From: an uncultured Faecalicoccus sp.
Lineage (GTDB): Bacteria > Bacillota_I > Bacilli_A > Erysipelotrichales > Erysipelotrichaceae
NCBI GenBank assembly: GCA_902497095.1
Contig: CABVDD010000007.1
Span: 1 to 63,293, forward strand
Direction: 5' to 3'
Length of the DNA: 63,293 bases
The notes beneath the pieces were generated by a model. The model saw only the letters and a list, made by a program, of their open reading frames with translations, had not been told where the DNA came from and did no database searches. Both the position numbers and the translations under genes were made by a program. Below are positions 17,764 through 27,500 of this stretch, piece after piece. How positions within the stretch are numbered: position 1 is the first letter of the stretch; each line of letters begins with the position of its first letter.

Positions 17764-18615
17764 TATCTGTTTCATGTATGTTTTCAAGTTGGCATCTTTG
17801 TCAATGACAGGTTGTATGCTTCCGTTTTTACTGGTGGCAATCACACATACGCCAGGACCATGTCCGCTCGTGTAGGAATCGCTATGTACAATAACACCTA
17901 TACTGATGCTTCCTTTTAAATAGTGAGGCCCGTATTCGTTATAGTGATCTAGAATGGCTACAAAGTCGCCAAAGCGCAAATCATTAAGTCCGTACTTTTC
18001 ATTTGCTTCTTTATCTTGTGTCATGATGTCATAGTCGCCTTCCATCATCGTATTGCTTCCTAGTCCTGATCCCATTAAGAATGCAGGAACACTGGTCACA
18101 ACTGGGAACGTAATACCATTTTCAGTTTCCTGAATCGGCATGGCTTCTAAAAGGTCAGGATCTATATTCATTACATAGATATCTTTATGGTCTAGAAGTT
18201 TTAATCCTTGTCCATATGCTTTGACAAGAATTGTTTCATTCCCATCCATTTCTTCTAAAATATCTTTATCAAAACAAATCATCGTGTGATCAATGCCACC
18301 ATGTGTACCAGATACATATCCTTTTTTCCCTTTTTGTGGTCCATTAATGATACGAGCTTCATTACCAACACAGGCAAATGTTTCTAACGCATGATTTTCT
18401 CCATTGGATGGATTTGCCAGGGAAATTCCCGGTTCAACATGATCGCCGGCTAGTCCCATGCAGCTATCGCCAACAGCATGAGAGTATGTGATACCGCCTG
18501 TTCCAATAGGCATTCTTCCTTTTCCATCATATCCAACGCGAAAGCCTTTCATTCTAGGATGGTCAACTTGACCATTGACCGCAATTTTTACTAGTTTTTC
18601 ACGATTGATTCGCAT
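17749..18615 (-). CDS. DUF4438 family protein
   Basis: A 288-residue protein matching DUF4438 (a family of about 290 residues, known in Thermotoga and Firmicutes, structure solved but function unknown). Visible hallmarks are GTGGITYSHAVGDSC (about 38), HVEPGISLANP, GKKGYVSGTHGG (about 95) and HSDSYTSGHGPGV (about 253). No signal peptide is present. It is separated from the SpoU methyltransferase gene by 2 bp, so the two are co-transcribed. The many conserved Gly, His and Asp residues suggest a ligand- or metal-binding pocket, but no activity can be assigned. The start ATG has AGGAGG upstream. Confidence 0.85.
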   Translation of the reverse strand: MRINREKLVKIAVNGQVDHPRMKGFRVGYDGKGRMPIGTGGITYSHAVGDSCMGLAGDHVEPGISLANPSNGENHALETFACVGNEARIINGPQKGKKGYVSGTHGGIDHTMICFDKDILEEMDGNETILVKAYGQGLKLLDHKDIYVMNIDPDLLEAMPIQETENGITFPVVTSVPAFLMGSGLGSNTMMEGDYDIMTQDKEANEKYGLNDLRFGDFVAILDHYNEYGPHYLKGSISIGVIVHSDSYTSGHGPGVCVIATSKNGSIQPVIDKDANLKTYMKQIQRKG

Positions 18616-18617
18616 AT

Positions 18618-19337
18618 TTATTTCCTCCTTTGTCTTACGATCTCAAATGCAAATGCACTTACCGTACTTGCCGTATCCAGTGCATAACGACATTCTCTTC
18701 CATATTCTAAAAATAAGTTTTGAGCAGAATGTTTTGCCAGCTTGGTGCTGATTCCGCGTAAAGCGCCACCTAATGCCAGACAAAAATCATCCGGGAAATC
18801 ATAGTCATATAAAGAAATGGCATCTTTTCGATGTGCCATGATTAATGGGATCGAATATTGATTTAGATAAACAATCAAATCTTCTTCTTTTTGTATCCAA
18901 TAAATAGGAAGATGTTCAAAAGCACCAGCACTGGACTTAAGGATCACTGGTTCTGCCTGGGCCCAGTTTCTTTCCATTAGAATCAAACCATTACATCCGG
19001 CAGCATATAAAGATCGACAAATGCTGCCAAGATTATAAGGGTCTTCAATTCCATCAATATGACATAAAAAGCCACATTTTTTCGAATGATCTAAAGCTTT
19101 ATGAAATCGAGGACCGGCTTTGATCAACATTCCGCCATGGGTAGTGGAATGAGCCATAGCTTGAATTTCTTCTTTGGATAGATAAAGAACAGGAATCTGT
19201 TTTTGTTTGGCAAGATGCCAGACGTATCCAAAATCTTTATTACGCTTGTCTTTTTCCATAATGACTTGGAAAATATCTCGTTTTTGATTTTCCAATATTG
19301 CTTTCACAGAAATTTTTCCTTCAAATAAAAGTTCCAT
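18618..19337 (-). CDS. TrmH/SpoU-family RNA 2'-O-methyltransferase
   Basis: A 239-residue SPOUT methyltransferase with an N-terminal RNA-binding segment (residues 1-75). The catalytic domain shows motif 1 GIEDPYNLGSICRSLYAAG (Asn and Arg in the expected places) and motif 2 LALGGALRGIS. Motif 3 is degenerate: YALDTASTVSAFAFEIV instead of the usual SLNVSVA. The target (tRNA or 23S rRNA) is unknown, and the altered motif 3 makes cofactor binding worth checking. There is no ribosome site; TATAAT lies exactly 6 nt before the ATG. Family alignment supports this start (MELLFEGKISVKAIL). Co-transcribed with DUF4438. Confidence 0.85.
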   Translation of the reverse strand: MELLFEGKISVKAILENQKRDIFQVIMEKDKRNKDFGYVWHLAKQKQIPVLYLSKEEIQAMAHSTTHGGMLIKAGPRFHKALDHSKKCGFLCHIDGIEDPYNLGSICRSLYAAGCNGLILMERNWAQAEPVILKSSAGAFEHLPIYWIQKEEDLIVYLNQYSIPLIMAHRKDAISLYDYDFPDDFCLALGGALRGISTKLAKHSAQNLFLEYGRECRYALDTASTVSAFAFEIVRQRRK

Positions 19338-19372
19338 GGTCTTATTATAAAGCCTTTTCGAAATTAAATCTA
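19338..19372 (-). promoter_or_regulatory. promoter of the SpoU gene, predicted leaderless transcript
   Basis: Minus-strand TATAAT (plus 19344-19349) is followed by AAGACC and then the ATG, so transcription should start at or within a base of the start codon. A poor -35 (TAGATT) lies 17 bp further up. Confidence 0.55.
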
Positions 19373-19408
19373 TATGATAGAATTTGGAAATGTGAGCAGG
19401 TGATCAAA

Positions 19409-20566
19409 GTGAATTTTCGTATAACTGAAGAAATGAAAAAAAAGATGTTTGTGTACGGTGGCTCTTTATCCATTGCGGTATTGATTGCCATGTTTTTTCT
19501 TTTTTTTGATCGTGTTGTTGATTTCGTTCATTTTATTTTATCCATTGGAGCACCCTTTATTTTGGGGATCTTTTTAGCATTTTTACTCCATAAACCGTCA
19601 CAATGGTTTGAAAAAAAGCTCTTTGGTAAGATGAATTTGAAACAAAACAATAAAAGATTGTTGTCTATTGTATTGTCTTTTATTTTATTTCTATGTTTGA
19701 TCGTATTGTTTTTTGGAACTATTATTCCAAGTTTGATTGATTCTTCTATGCAGTTTGCGGATAACTTTAAATCTTATTGGGCCAATCTAATGGATTATGC
19801 GACAGGCTTAGGAAAACAGTTAAATATTTCCGGAAAAGATATAGAAAGAGCTTTAAATGAAACGGATTTCTTTAATACATTGACTTCTACATTGACCAAA
19901 TATCTTCCTGAAATTGCCAATTACTCTTATAATGTGATTCGTCTGATCATTAATTTTATCTTGGCATTAGTGAGTGCTTTTTATATTTTATTAGATAAAG
20001 AAAGTCTGGTGCGAGGACTTAAAAAGTTGAATTATGCACTGTTTGGCAAGTCTTTGGCCAATTTTATAACCGCATGGACCGAAGATGCAAAATTAGTTTT
20101 TGAAAAATATATCGTTGGAAGCATTATTGATTCTTCGATTATTGGAGTAAGCTGTTATATCGGTGTTTCTATTTTACAGATACCTTATGCACCTATGATT
20201 GGTTTTGTAGTTGGTGTAACCAACGTGATTCCTGTTTTTGGACCCTTTATTGGTGCAATACCAGTTATTGTTTTATTGCTTTTGATCGATCCTATCTATG
20301 CTTTGATCTTTGCGATATTTATTTTGGTTTTACAACAGATCGATGGAAACGTCATCAAACCGATCGTATTAGGCGATCAGTTAGGAATTTCAGGCTTTTG
20401 GATCTTGTTTTCAGTTACGATAGGCGGTGGCATTGGCGGTGTCGTTGGTATGTTTTTAGGAGTGCCTGTATTTGCTTTGTTGTATGCCGGTATTCGAGAC
20501 TTTTCAAAAAGTCGTCTTGCACAAAAACATATACGTATTACGGATAAAAAGGGAACTGTGGATTAA
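19409..20566 (+). CDS. AI-2E transporter family membrane protein
   Basis: This 385-residue membrane protein has about eight hydrophobic segments. Family marks are IGAPFILGIFLAFLLHKPSQWFE near the N-terminus (residues 44-66), GVSILQIPYAPMIGFVVGVTN and IPVFGPFIGAIPV (about 270), and LQQIDGNVIKPIVLG (about 310). The family includes the Escherichia coli AI-2 exporter and Na+/H+ antiporters; the cargo here is unknown. I place the start at GTG 19409, preceded by AGGTGAT; an extended -10 (TGATAGAAT, 19375-19383) lies upstream. Its promoter region is shared with the divergent SpoU gene. A terminator overlaps the 3' end. Confidence 0.9.
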   Translation: MNFRITEEMKKKMFVYGGSLSIAVLIAMFFLFFDRVVDFVHFILSIGAPFILGIFLAFLLHKPSQWFEKKLFGKMNLKQNNKRLLSIVLSFILFLCLIVLFFGTIIPSLIDSSMQFADNFKSYWANLMDYATGLGKQLNISGKDIERALNETDFFNTLTSTLTKYLPEIANYSYNVIRLIINFILALVSAFYILLDKESLVRGLKKLNYALFGKSLANFITAWTEDAKLVFEKYIVGSIIDSSIIGVSCYIGVSILQIPYAPMIGFVVGVTNVIPVFGPFIGAIPVIVLLLLIDPIYALIFAIFILVLQQIDGNVIKPIVLGDQLGISGFWILFSVTIGGGIGGVVGMFLGVPVFALLYAGIRDFSKSRLAQKHIRITDKKGTVD

Positions 20567-20578
20567 CAGTTCTTTTTT
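20547..20578 (+). terminator. terminator of the AI-2E family gene
   Basis: Stem GAACTGT/ACAGTTC with a 6-nt loop containing the stop codon, then T6. Confidence 0.85.
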
Positions 20579-20637
20579 CATTTCACTGGATTTTTTAAAG
20601 GGGTATTAGTATAATTTACTATCTGTGAGGTGACGAT

Positions 20638-21534
20638 ATGGATGTTTTAGTACATACCTTTGAACATACGTTAGAAGATACATGGCTGATGTTTCCTTTT
20701 CTTTTGATCACGTATGTGATCCTGGAAGTTTTTGAAAGACGAAACAACAACAGTGATGAAAAGATATTCTTTGGCTTACAAAAATACGGTCCTTTGGTTG
20801 GAGCTGTTGTCGGTTTATTGCCGCAATGTGGATTTAGCATATTGGCTGCTATGCTTTTTGTACAAAGAAATATTACTTTAGGCTCCTTGTTGGCTGTTAT
20901 GATAGCTACCAGTGATGAAGCTATACCGATTTTATTAAGCAGCCCATCTTTATATTCCACTCTTGGTTTACTTATCGTTTTGAAATTTCTAATTGCCGTT
21001 TGTACAGGATACTTTATCGATCATGTCTTATATCGTCATCAAAAAGTCGTATATTTTGATGAGATGCCAGATGAGGATGAAGAATGGGATCAGGAAGAAT
21101 CTGGTTCTACTTGCCCTTGTTGTTATCCAGAGTATCCGATTTATATCAGTGCATTGCTTCGATCATTAAAGATATTTGCGTTTATTTTCGCAACAAGTTT
21201 TGTGCTGACTTTATTGATCGAATGGATCGGGGAAGAAAATTTAAATACGATCCTTTTATCAAAATCATTTTTACAACCAATATTAGCTGCCGTCTTTGGC
21301 TTTATCCCAAATTGTGCCGCGACAGTGGTTTTATCACAGTTGTATATGACTGGACAATTACAATTTGGTTCTTTTTTAGCCGGTCTTATCACAAATGCTG
21401 GTTTAGGATTGGTGGTTTTGATTCGCTATAATGAAAATAAAAAAATGGTTTTACGTATTTTGATCATTTTATTACTTGTTGCGGTTTTATTTGGAATGGG
21501 ATTCTTTATTTTGGAGAATTTGATGCATATTTAA
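20638..21534 (+). CDS. ArsP_2-like putative heavy-metal/organoarsenical exporter
   Basis: A 298-residue polytopic membrane protein of the putative 10-TM exporter group (ArsP_2; often annotated as a manganese transporter or arsenic efflux protein). It is an inverted duplication: VVGLLPQCGFSILAA (about 61-75) in the first half corresponds to VFGFIPNCAATVVLS (about 220-234) in the second, each with a Pro and a Cys in a membrane helix. A cytosolic acidic loop with a CPCC motif (DEDEEWDQ, then STCPCCYPEYP, about 140-165) lies between the halves and may bind metal. AGGTGAC precedes the ATG. The substrate is unproven. Confidence 0.8.
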   Translation: MDVLVHTFEHTLEDTWLMFPFLLITYVILEVFERRNNNSDEKIFFGLQKYGPLVGAVVGLLPQCGFSILAAMLFVQRNITLGSLLAVMIATSDEAIPILLSSPSLYSTLGLLIVLKFLIAVCTGYFIDHVLYRHQKVVYFDEMPDEDEEWDQEESGSTCPCCYPEYPIYISALLRSLKIFAFIFATSFVLTLLIEWIGEENLNTILLSKSFLQPILAAVFGFIPNCAATVVLSQLYMTGQLQFGSFLAGLITNAGLGLVVLIRYNENKKMVLRILIILLLVAVLFGMGFFILENLMHI

Positions 21535-21542
21535 AGTGTATA

Positions 21543-21572
21543 AGGCATGTAAAGATAAACATGTCTTTTTTT
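21543..21572 (+). terminator. terminator of the ArsP_2-like gene
   Basis: 8-bp stem AGGCATGT/ACATGTCT (one G-T pair), 8-nt loop, T7. Confidence 0.8.
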
Positions 21573-21623
21573 ATTTTATAAAATTGACAATATCTATAAA
21601 AATAATAGCAATTAAAAGGTATC

Positions 21624-21637
21624 AGAAACCGCTTACA
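21624..21637 (+). promoter_or_regulatory. candidate cre site upstream of the GH101 gene
   Basis: AGAAACCGCTTACA differs from a standard cre core (TGAAANCGNTTNCA type) at only the first base. It lies about 118 bp before the GH101 start. A TTGACA at 21584-21589 suggests a promoter just upstream, but I see no matching -10 at good spacing. Confidence 0.4.
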
Positions 21638-21754
21638 TTTAATATACTAGCATTGATATAGGCATTATAAAGATTGAACAGATATCTTATAGATAAATGA
21701 TCAGTCTTTCTTTGTTCTGAGTTTAAAAATGTGCAGTGTTTAAGGGAGGCTTGT

Positions 21755-24559
21755 ATGAAGAAAAAAACTCTATCTAGTATATTAAGCGTGGCGGTTGCTG
21801 CTTCATTGACAGGAACGATCGTACCACTTAATTTAGAACGTGTAGAAGCATGGGAAGAAAATTCTGGTTTGGTGTCTGAAAAACCAGTGATTCTTCAAGA
21901 TGGTATTGAGGATAAGTGGACACAGGAAAATTATGTGCAGGGTGATTTGATGGAAGTACAGGATGGCTGGCTTCATATACAACCAACAGCCGGAAGTCGT
22001 AACAATCCAGGAACAAATCCAGCTATGATCGTAAATCCAAATACTTTTGATTTTTCAAAAGATGGATACTTTGAATTTATAATAAAGTCTAACAACCCAA
22101 ATTCTGGTGTCAACAGCAGTGATCGTTTTGGTGCCTACTTAGGATACAATACAGATCGTAATGGCATGTATATTGGTTATGATAATGGCGGTTGGTTCTG
22201 GCAAAAATATAAAGATGGAACTGGGGCTTATTATACGGGTTCTCGTCAAAGTGCTCCTAAAAACAATGAAGAAAACAAAGTTCGTATTGATTGGACATCG
22301 GATCATAAAATGACTTTTATCTATAATGATCAAGTTGTGTTCGATCAGGAAGATTTTTCGGGCATTTTTGATACTATGGGAAACGCAATTGCATTAAAGG
22401 CTGGATCTTGGGGAAATAATGTCACAAATGTATTGTTAAAGGAGATTCATTATACAGGGCAAAAAGCTATAGAAACGTATCTGATTTCGGGAAAAGTTGT
22501 TGACTCTAATTCAGATCCAATCGTTGGTGCAACGATTCGTTACAATGGTAAAACATTAACAACGGATAAAAATGGTGTTTATATGGATTATGTTCCATCG
22601 GGCTCTTATACACTACAAGTTTCAAAACCAGGGTATAAAGAATTAGAAACTTCTATTTCAGTTGAAAAGACGGATTTGGCAATAAATACGATACAATTGG
22701 AATCTGAAGAAAGTGTAGAAACAGAAAAGATTTCTTCACAGGATATGGATGTATATGTCGCAAAACAGTTTCCAAGCGTTGTACGCTATGAGATGAAGAC
22801 ACAAGAATTAGAAGGTAAGACCTTTTATGGACAGTCGCAGAAAATAGATACAATTCGTATCAATAATCAAGATCTAAAGGTTTCAAAAGACAATGTTAAA
22901 GCCTCTTTTAAAGATGATAAAGCCATTTATACCATAGATCTGCAAGGAAATCATGTGGATGCGACTTTAACGATGGAACTGAAAGTAAAAGACAATACTC
23001 TTCATTTTGAAATTACGAATATAGAAAATCATCTGGATGAGAAAGAAAAAGAAGATGGCATGTATGTCAATGCGATTCAAAGTATTGAAATTCCCAATCA
23101 CAGCTTAGTGTCGGTAAATACAAGTCAGGATCATCCAAATTTAAAAGGAGCGCTGATGTCTTCCAATACGACAATCAGTGGAGATGAATACTTTGATATC
23201 ACGGATCAGAGTGTGTTTAATAATAAAGATTATATATATGCTTTTGTCTCTAACAGCGAAATGAGTGCCGGTCTTGATAGCAATGCCGAAAATGAAGGTA
23301 GTGCCAAAGCTGTAGGGGTTGCCGGTGGCAGCCATAATACACGAGTTATGGTCAATTCACAACAAACGATTCATGGGCTGTCAGTTGGATTATCAAGTAC
23401 TAAATGGTATTGGCATAGAGCGCAACAGGATTCTAAAGGAGAATGGCATTTAGTAGAAGAAACAGCTACGCCGCAAGCTAGTGTAGCGATTGCGGGCAAT
23501 ATCAATGGAGATGATACTGTTGATTGGCAAGATGGTGCTGTGGCATTTAGAGATATCATGCATAATCCATATAAAAGTGAAGAAGTACCAGAACTTGTGG
23601 CATATCGAATTGCGATGAATTTTGGTTCACAAGCGCAAAATCCATTTTTAACGACGTTGGATAATGTAAAACGTGTTGCCTTACACACCGATGGTTTAGG
23701 ACAATCGGTTTTATTAAAAGGATATGGTAATGAAGGACATGATTCGGGACATCCTGATTATTCAGATATCGGAAACCGCATTGGTGGAGCTAAAGACATG
23801 AATACACTGATGACAAAAGGAGCCGAGTATGGCGCTAAATTTGGTATTCATGTTAATGCCGGAGAAATGTATCCGGAAGCTAAAGCGTTCAGTGATGCGT
23901 TAGTTCGCAGAGATAATGCAGGTAATTTACGGTATGGATGGAACTGGATCGATCAAGGAATAGGAATCGATAGTGTATACGATTTAGGAACAGGTTCCAG
24001 AAAACAACGTTTTGATGCCTTAGAAAAAGAAGTGGGTACCAATCTTGATTTTGTCTATGTAGATATCTGGGGAAATCAAACAGGTGGAAGTGACGATTCT
24101 TGGCAGACTCGAAAATTGTCAAAAGAAATAAACGATAATGGATGGCGTATGGCTACGGAGTGGGGTTCAACCAATGAATATGATTCCACTTTCCAGCATT
24201 GGGCTACGGATTTAACATATGGCGGTTTCTCTTTAAAAGGAGAGAACAGTGAAGTGATGCGGTTTTTACGCAATCATCAAAAAGATTCGTGGGTAGGTGA
24301 TTATCCTGCTTATGGTGGTGCGGCCATGGCTCCTTTACTAGGTGGATACAACATGAAAGACTTTGAAGGTTGGCAAGGTCGAAATGATTATGATACATAC
24401 ATCACCAATTTGTATACACATGATTTGACAACTAAATTCATTCAACATTACAAGATCATGAGTTGGAAGGATGCAGAGAACAGTTTTACAGCACAAGCTC
24501 CAAATGGAACAATGTATACATGGAAACCGGAGATGAAGATCACATTACAAGATGATTGA
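21755..24559 (+). CDS. endo-alpha-N-acetylgalactosaminidase (GH101), catalytic part, cut by a TGA
   Basis: A secreted enzyme that removes the core-1 disaccharide (Gal-beta-1,3-GalNAc) from Ser/Thr of mucin-type glycoproteins. Order: signal peptide (about 1-36), LamG-like beta-sandwich, carboxypeptidase-regulatory-like domain (about 242-312, GKVVDSNSDPIVGATI), galactose-mutarotase-like domain, then the GH101 barrel. The nucleophile is Asp770 in VYVDIWG and the acid/base Glu802 in TEWG. Their 32-residue spacing equals that of D764/E796 in the Streptococcus pneumoniae enzyme. The start is ATG 21755 after AAGGGAGG. Reading stops at TGA 24557-24559, but the same frame stays open to 28207. Confidence 0.9.
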   Translation: MKKKTLSSILSVAVAASLTGTIVPLNLERVEAWEENSGLVSEKPVILQDGIEDKWTQENYVQGDLMEVQDGWLHIQPTAGSRNNPGTNPAMIVNPNTFDFSKDGYFEFIIKSNNPNSGVNSSDRFGAYLGYNTDRNGMYIGYDNGGWFWQKYKDGTGAYYTGSRQSAPKNNEENKVRIDWTSDHKMTFIYNDQVVFDQEDFSGIFDTMGNAIALKAGSWGNNVTNVLLKEIHYTGQKAIETYLISGKVVDSNSDPIVGATIRYNGKTLTTDKNGVYMDYVPSGSYTLQVSKPGYKELETSISVEKTDLAINTIQLESEESVETEKISSQDMDVYVAKQFPSVVRYEMKTQELEGKTFYGQSQKIDTIRINNQDLKVSKDNVKASFKDDKAIYTIDLQGNHVDATLTMELKVKDNTLHFEITNIENHLDEKEKEDGMYVNAIQSIEIPNHSLVSVNTSQDHPNLKGALMSSNTTISGDEYFDITDQSVFNNKDYIYAFVSNSEMSAGLDSNAENEGSAKAVGVAGGSHNTRVMVNSQQTIHGLSVGLSSTKWYWHRAQQDSKGEWHLVEETATPQASVAIAGNINGDDTVDWQDGAVAFRDIMHNPYKSEEVPELVAYRIAMNFGSQAQNPFLTTLDNVKRVALHTDGLGQSVLLKGYGNEGHDSGHPDYSDIGNRIGGAKDMNTLMTKGAEYGAKFGIHVNAGEMYPEAKAFSDALVRRDNAGNLRYGWNWIDQGIGIDSVYDLGTGSRKQRFDALEKEVGTNLDFVYVDIWGNQTGGSDDSWQTRKLSKEINDNGWRMATEWGSTNEYDSTFQHWATDLTYGGFSLKGENSEVMRFLRNHQKDSWVGDYPAYGGAAMAPLLGGYNMKDFEGWQGRNDYDTYITNLYTHDLTTKFIQHYKIMSWKDAENSFTAQAPNGTMYTWKPEMKITLQDD

Positions 24560-27500
24560 TCACAATTAGTTCTACAAAGAAAATCAGAGAATCCACAAAG
24601 TCCGGATTATCGCTATCGTACGATGACTTTAAATGGTAAAGTGATTGCTTATGGAGCGCCTTCACCAGGAAATCGTACCAATGATGATATTCAAAATAAA
24701 CGAAATTTAGGAACGGAAACGTATCTGCTTCCATGGATTTGGGATGCACGAACTGGTGAAAAAGTAGCTTCAGAAAATGAAAAGCTCTATCATTGGAATA
24801 CACAGGGCGGAACTACAGAATGGGAACTTCCGGATAGTTGGACTTCTTTATCCAATGTCAAGGTATATAAACTGACGGATTTAGGAAAAACCGATGAACA
24901 AACTATTCCTGTACAAAATGGGAAAATTACACTAACGGCTGAATCGGAAGTACCTTATGTGGTTTGTAAGGGTGAAAAACAAAATTTACCAGTTAAATGG
25001 AGCGAAGGTATGCATATTGTAGATGCTGGTTTTAACAGTGGAAACTTTGATGCATGGGATCAATCCGGTAAAGGAAGTGCTGAAATCGTTAAATCACAAT
25101 ACAGCAATCCGATGATGAAACTTTCTGGCGATGTATCTATGACTCAAAAATTAACGGATTTAATACCAGGAAAACAATACGCTGTTTTAACTGGTGTTGA
25201 TAATCGAAGCGATGCCAAAGCTTCATTGATCATAACATCGGGTGATAAGATATTAGCTTCTAACTACACGACACGATCTATTGCCAAAAATTATGTGCAG
25301 GCATACACTCACAGTAACGCAAGTGCAACGGTGGATGGAACAAGTTATTTTCAAAATATGTATGTTTTCTTTACCGCACCAGATCAAGGTGAAGTGACTT
25401 TGACATTAAAACGGGAAGAAGGCCAGGGAGATACTTATTTTGATGATGTTCGTATCGTAGAAAATGCATCTAAGAACATTACAACAAATGAAAAAGGTGA
25501 ATTGGTTCGCTTTGAACAAAATTTTGAAAATAATGTACAGGGAATTTATCCATTTGTCATTGGTGGAATTGAAGGTGTTACGGATAATCGAATTCACCTG
25601 TCCGAACTTCATGAACCTTATACGCAAGCTGGTTGGGATGTAAAAAAGATGGATGATGTTTTGGATGGAAACTGGTCTGTCAAAATCAATGGTTTGACAC
25701 AAAAGGCAAAGTTAGCTTATCAGACAATTCCTCAAAATATTCGATTTGAGCCAGGTGTAAGTTATAAACTAAGCTTTGATTATCAAGCAGGAAGCGATGG
25801 CATCTATGCAGCTGCAATCGGTATTGGAGAATTCAATGGAAACGCTACTTTTGAAGAATTACCGAAAGCCATGGGTAAAGATGCAGATGGTCATTATACC
25901 TGTAAGATTACCGGAGATTCCAGCGGACAGACATGGTTTGGTATTTACTCCACATCAAAAGCACCAGATCTACAAGGTACAACAGGAGCCAGATCAAATT
26001 TTGGTGGTTATAAAGAACTGGTATTAGATAATTTGGTCATTGAAAGAATAGAAGAAGATATTTCTAAAGACAGCCTGAAAAAATTAATTGATCAGGCTAA
26101 AGAAAATTATAAGAGATCAAACTATGAACCAGAGATATGGAATCAGTTTCAAAACATATTAGATACTTCACAAGTCGCAGTATCCAAAGATAAAGAAGAC
26201 GCACAAGATATTGAAAAAGCATATCATGATTTAAAGGGAATGTTAGTTACATTAGATCATGCAAGCGGAATGGATGCTTCAGATGATTCAAGAGATATTC
26301 CTACAGAAAATATGAGTGCAACAGCTGGCAGTGAACAAAAAGGAATTTCTGGCGAAGGCTTAGCAGAATATGTATTAGATGGCAAGGAAAATACGATTTG
26401 GCATACAAAATATTCACCAAACATTGATTCTTTTGATAAACAATGGATCGAATTACAACTTCATGAACCTTCAACGATAGTGGGTGTACGTTTATTACAG
26501 CGGCAAGGTCGAAATGGATTGATCAAAAATGCAGATATCCTTGTGAAAAAAGAGGGAGAAAATGAATATACCAAGGTAGCAGAAGCTGGTTTTAATAATA
26601 GTGGATGGCAAGGTGTTTCCTTTGAGCCTGAACAAAATGTTACTCATGTAAAGATCATTCCGACAACAACTTTGGGTGATTCACCAAATACATTCTCTGC
26701 AGCAGCCGAGATTCGTTTGATAATGCCAAGACAAGATCAGACTGCAACTGTTGATAAATCCAGTTTAAAAGAAGCCATGTCTTTGGCAGAGTCTTTAAAC
26801 AAAGAGCTTTATACACCAAAAAGTTTGGCTGTTTTAGAAGAAAAGATTGATGACGCCAATAAAGTGTTATCTGATGAAGAAGCTTCAAATTATGATGTAC
26901 TGTTGGCTGCAGCTAATTTGTTGGATGCGATCAAAGACTTAAAAGAAGCAGATCCTTCTTTACCAGAACCGGTTCAAAAAGATCAATTAGAAGCGCTCTT
27001 AGAAGAAGCTAAACAAAAACAAGAAGATGATTATACACCAGATACTTGGAAATTATTCTTAGATGCTTATCAAAAAGCACAGGTAGTTTTTAGTGATGAG
27101 CAAGCATCGCAGGCACAAGTGGATCAAGCTCTTACATCGTTAAAGGCAGGATTTGCCTTACTCAAGGAAAAAGAAGATGAATCACAAACTATTGATAAAA
27201 CAGAATTAAAAGAAGCCATTGATAAAGCAAGCGGCTTGGATGAAAATGCATATACACCAGAATCATGGAAAACGTTACAAGAAGTATTCCAAAATGCGAA
27301 TAATGTATATAACGATCCATCGGCATCTAAAGAAGTTGTTTTAAAAGCTAAAGAAGACTTATTAGCTGCCATGCAGGCTTTAGTACATTCTGAAAAACCA
27401 TCCGTTGATACAAGTCGTCTTAAAGAAGTCATTGAACAAGCAAAACAGTTACAATCTAATTTATATACACCAGAGTCTTGGGCAGTACTCGAAGAAAAAC

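Noticed and set aside
24557..24559. TGA read as Trp (alternative code) or selenocysteine
   Set aside because: proB, the second U32 gene, rpe and others use TGA as the real stop, so the code is standard. No SECIS-like hairpin directly follows, and GH101 has no known Sec position.
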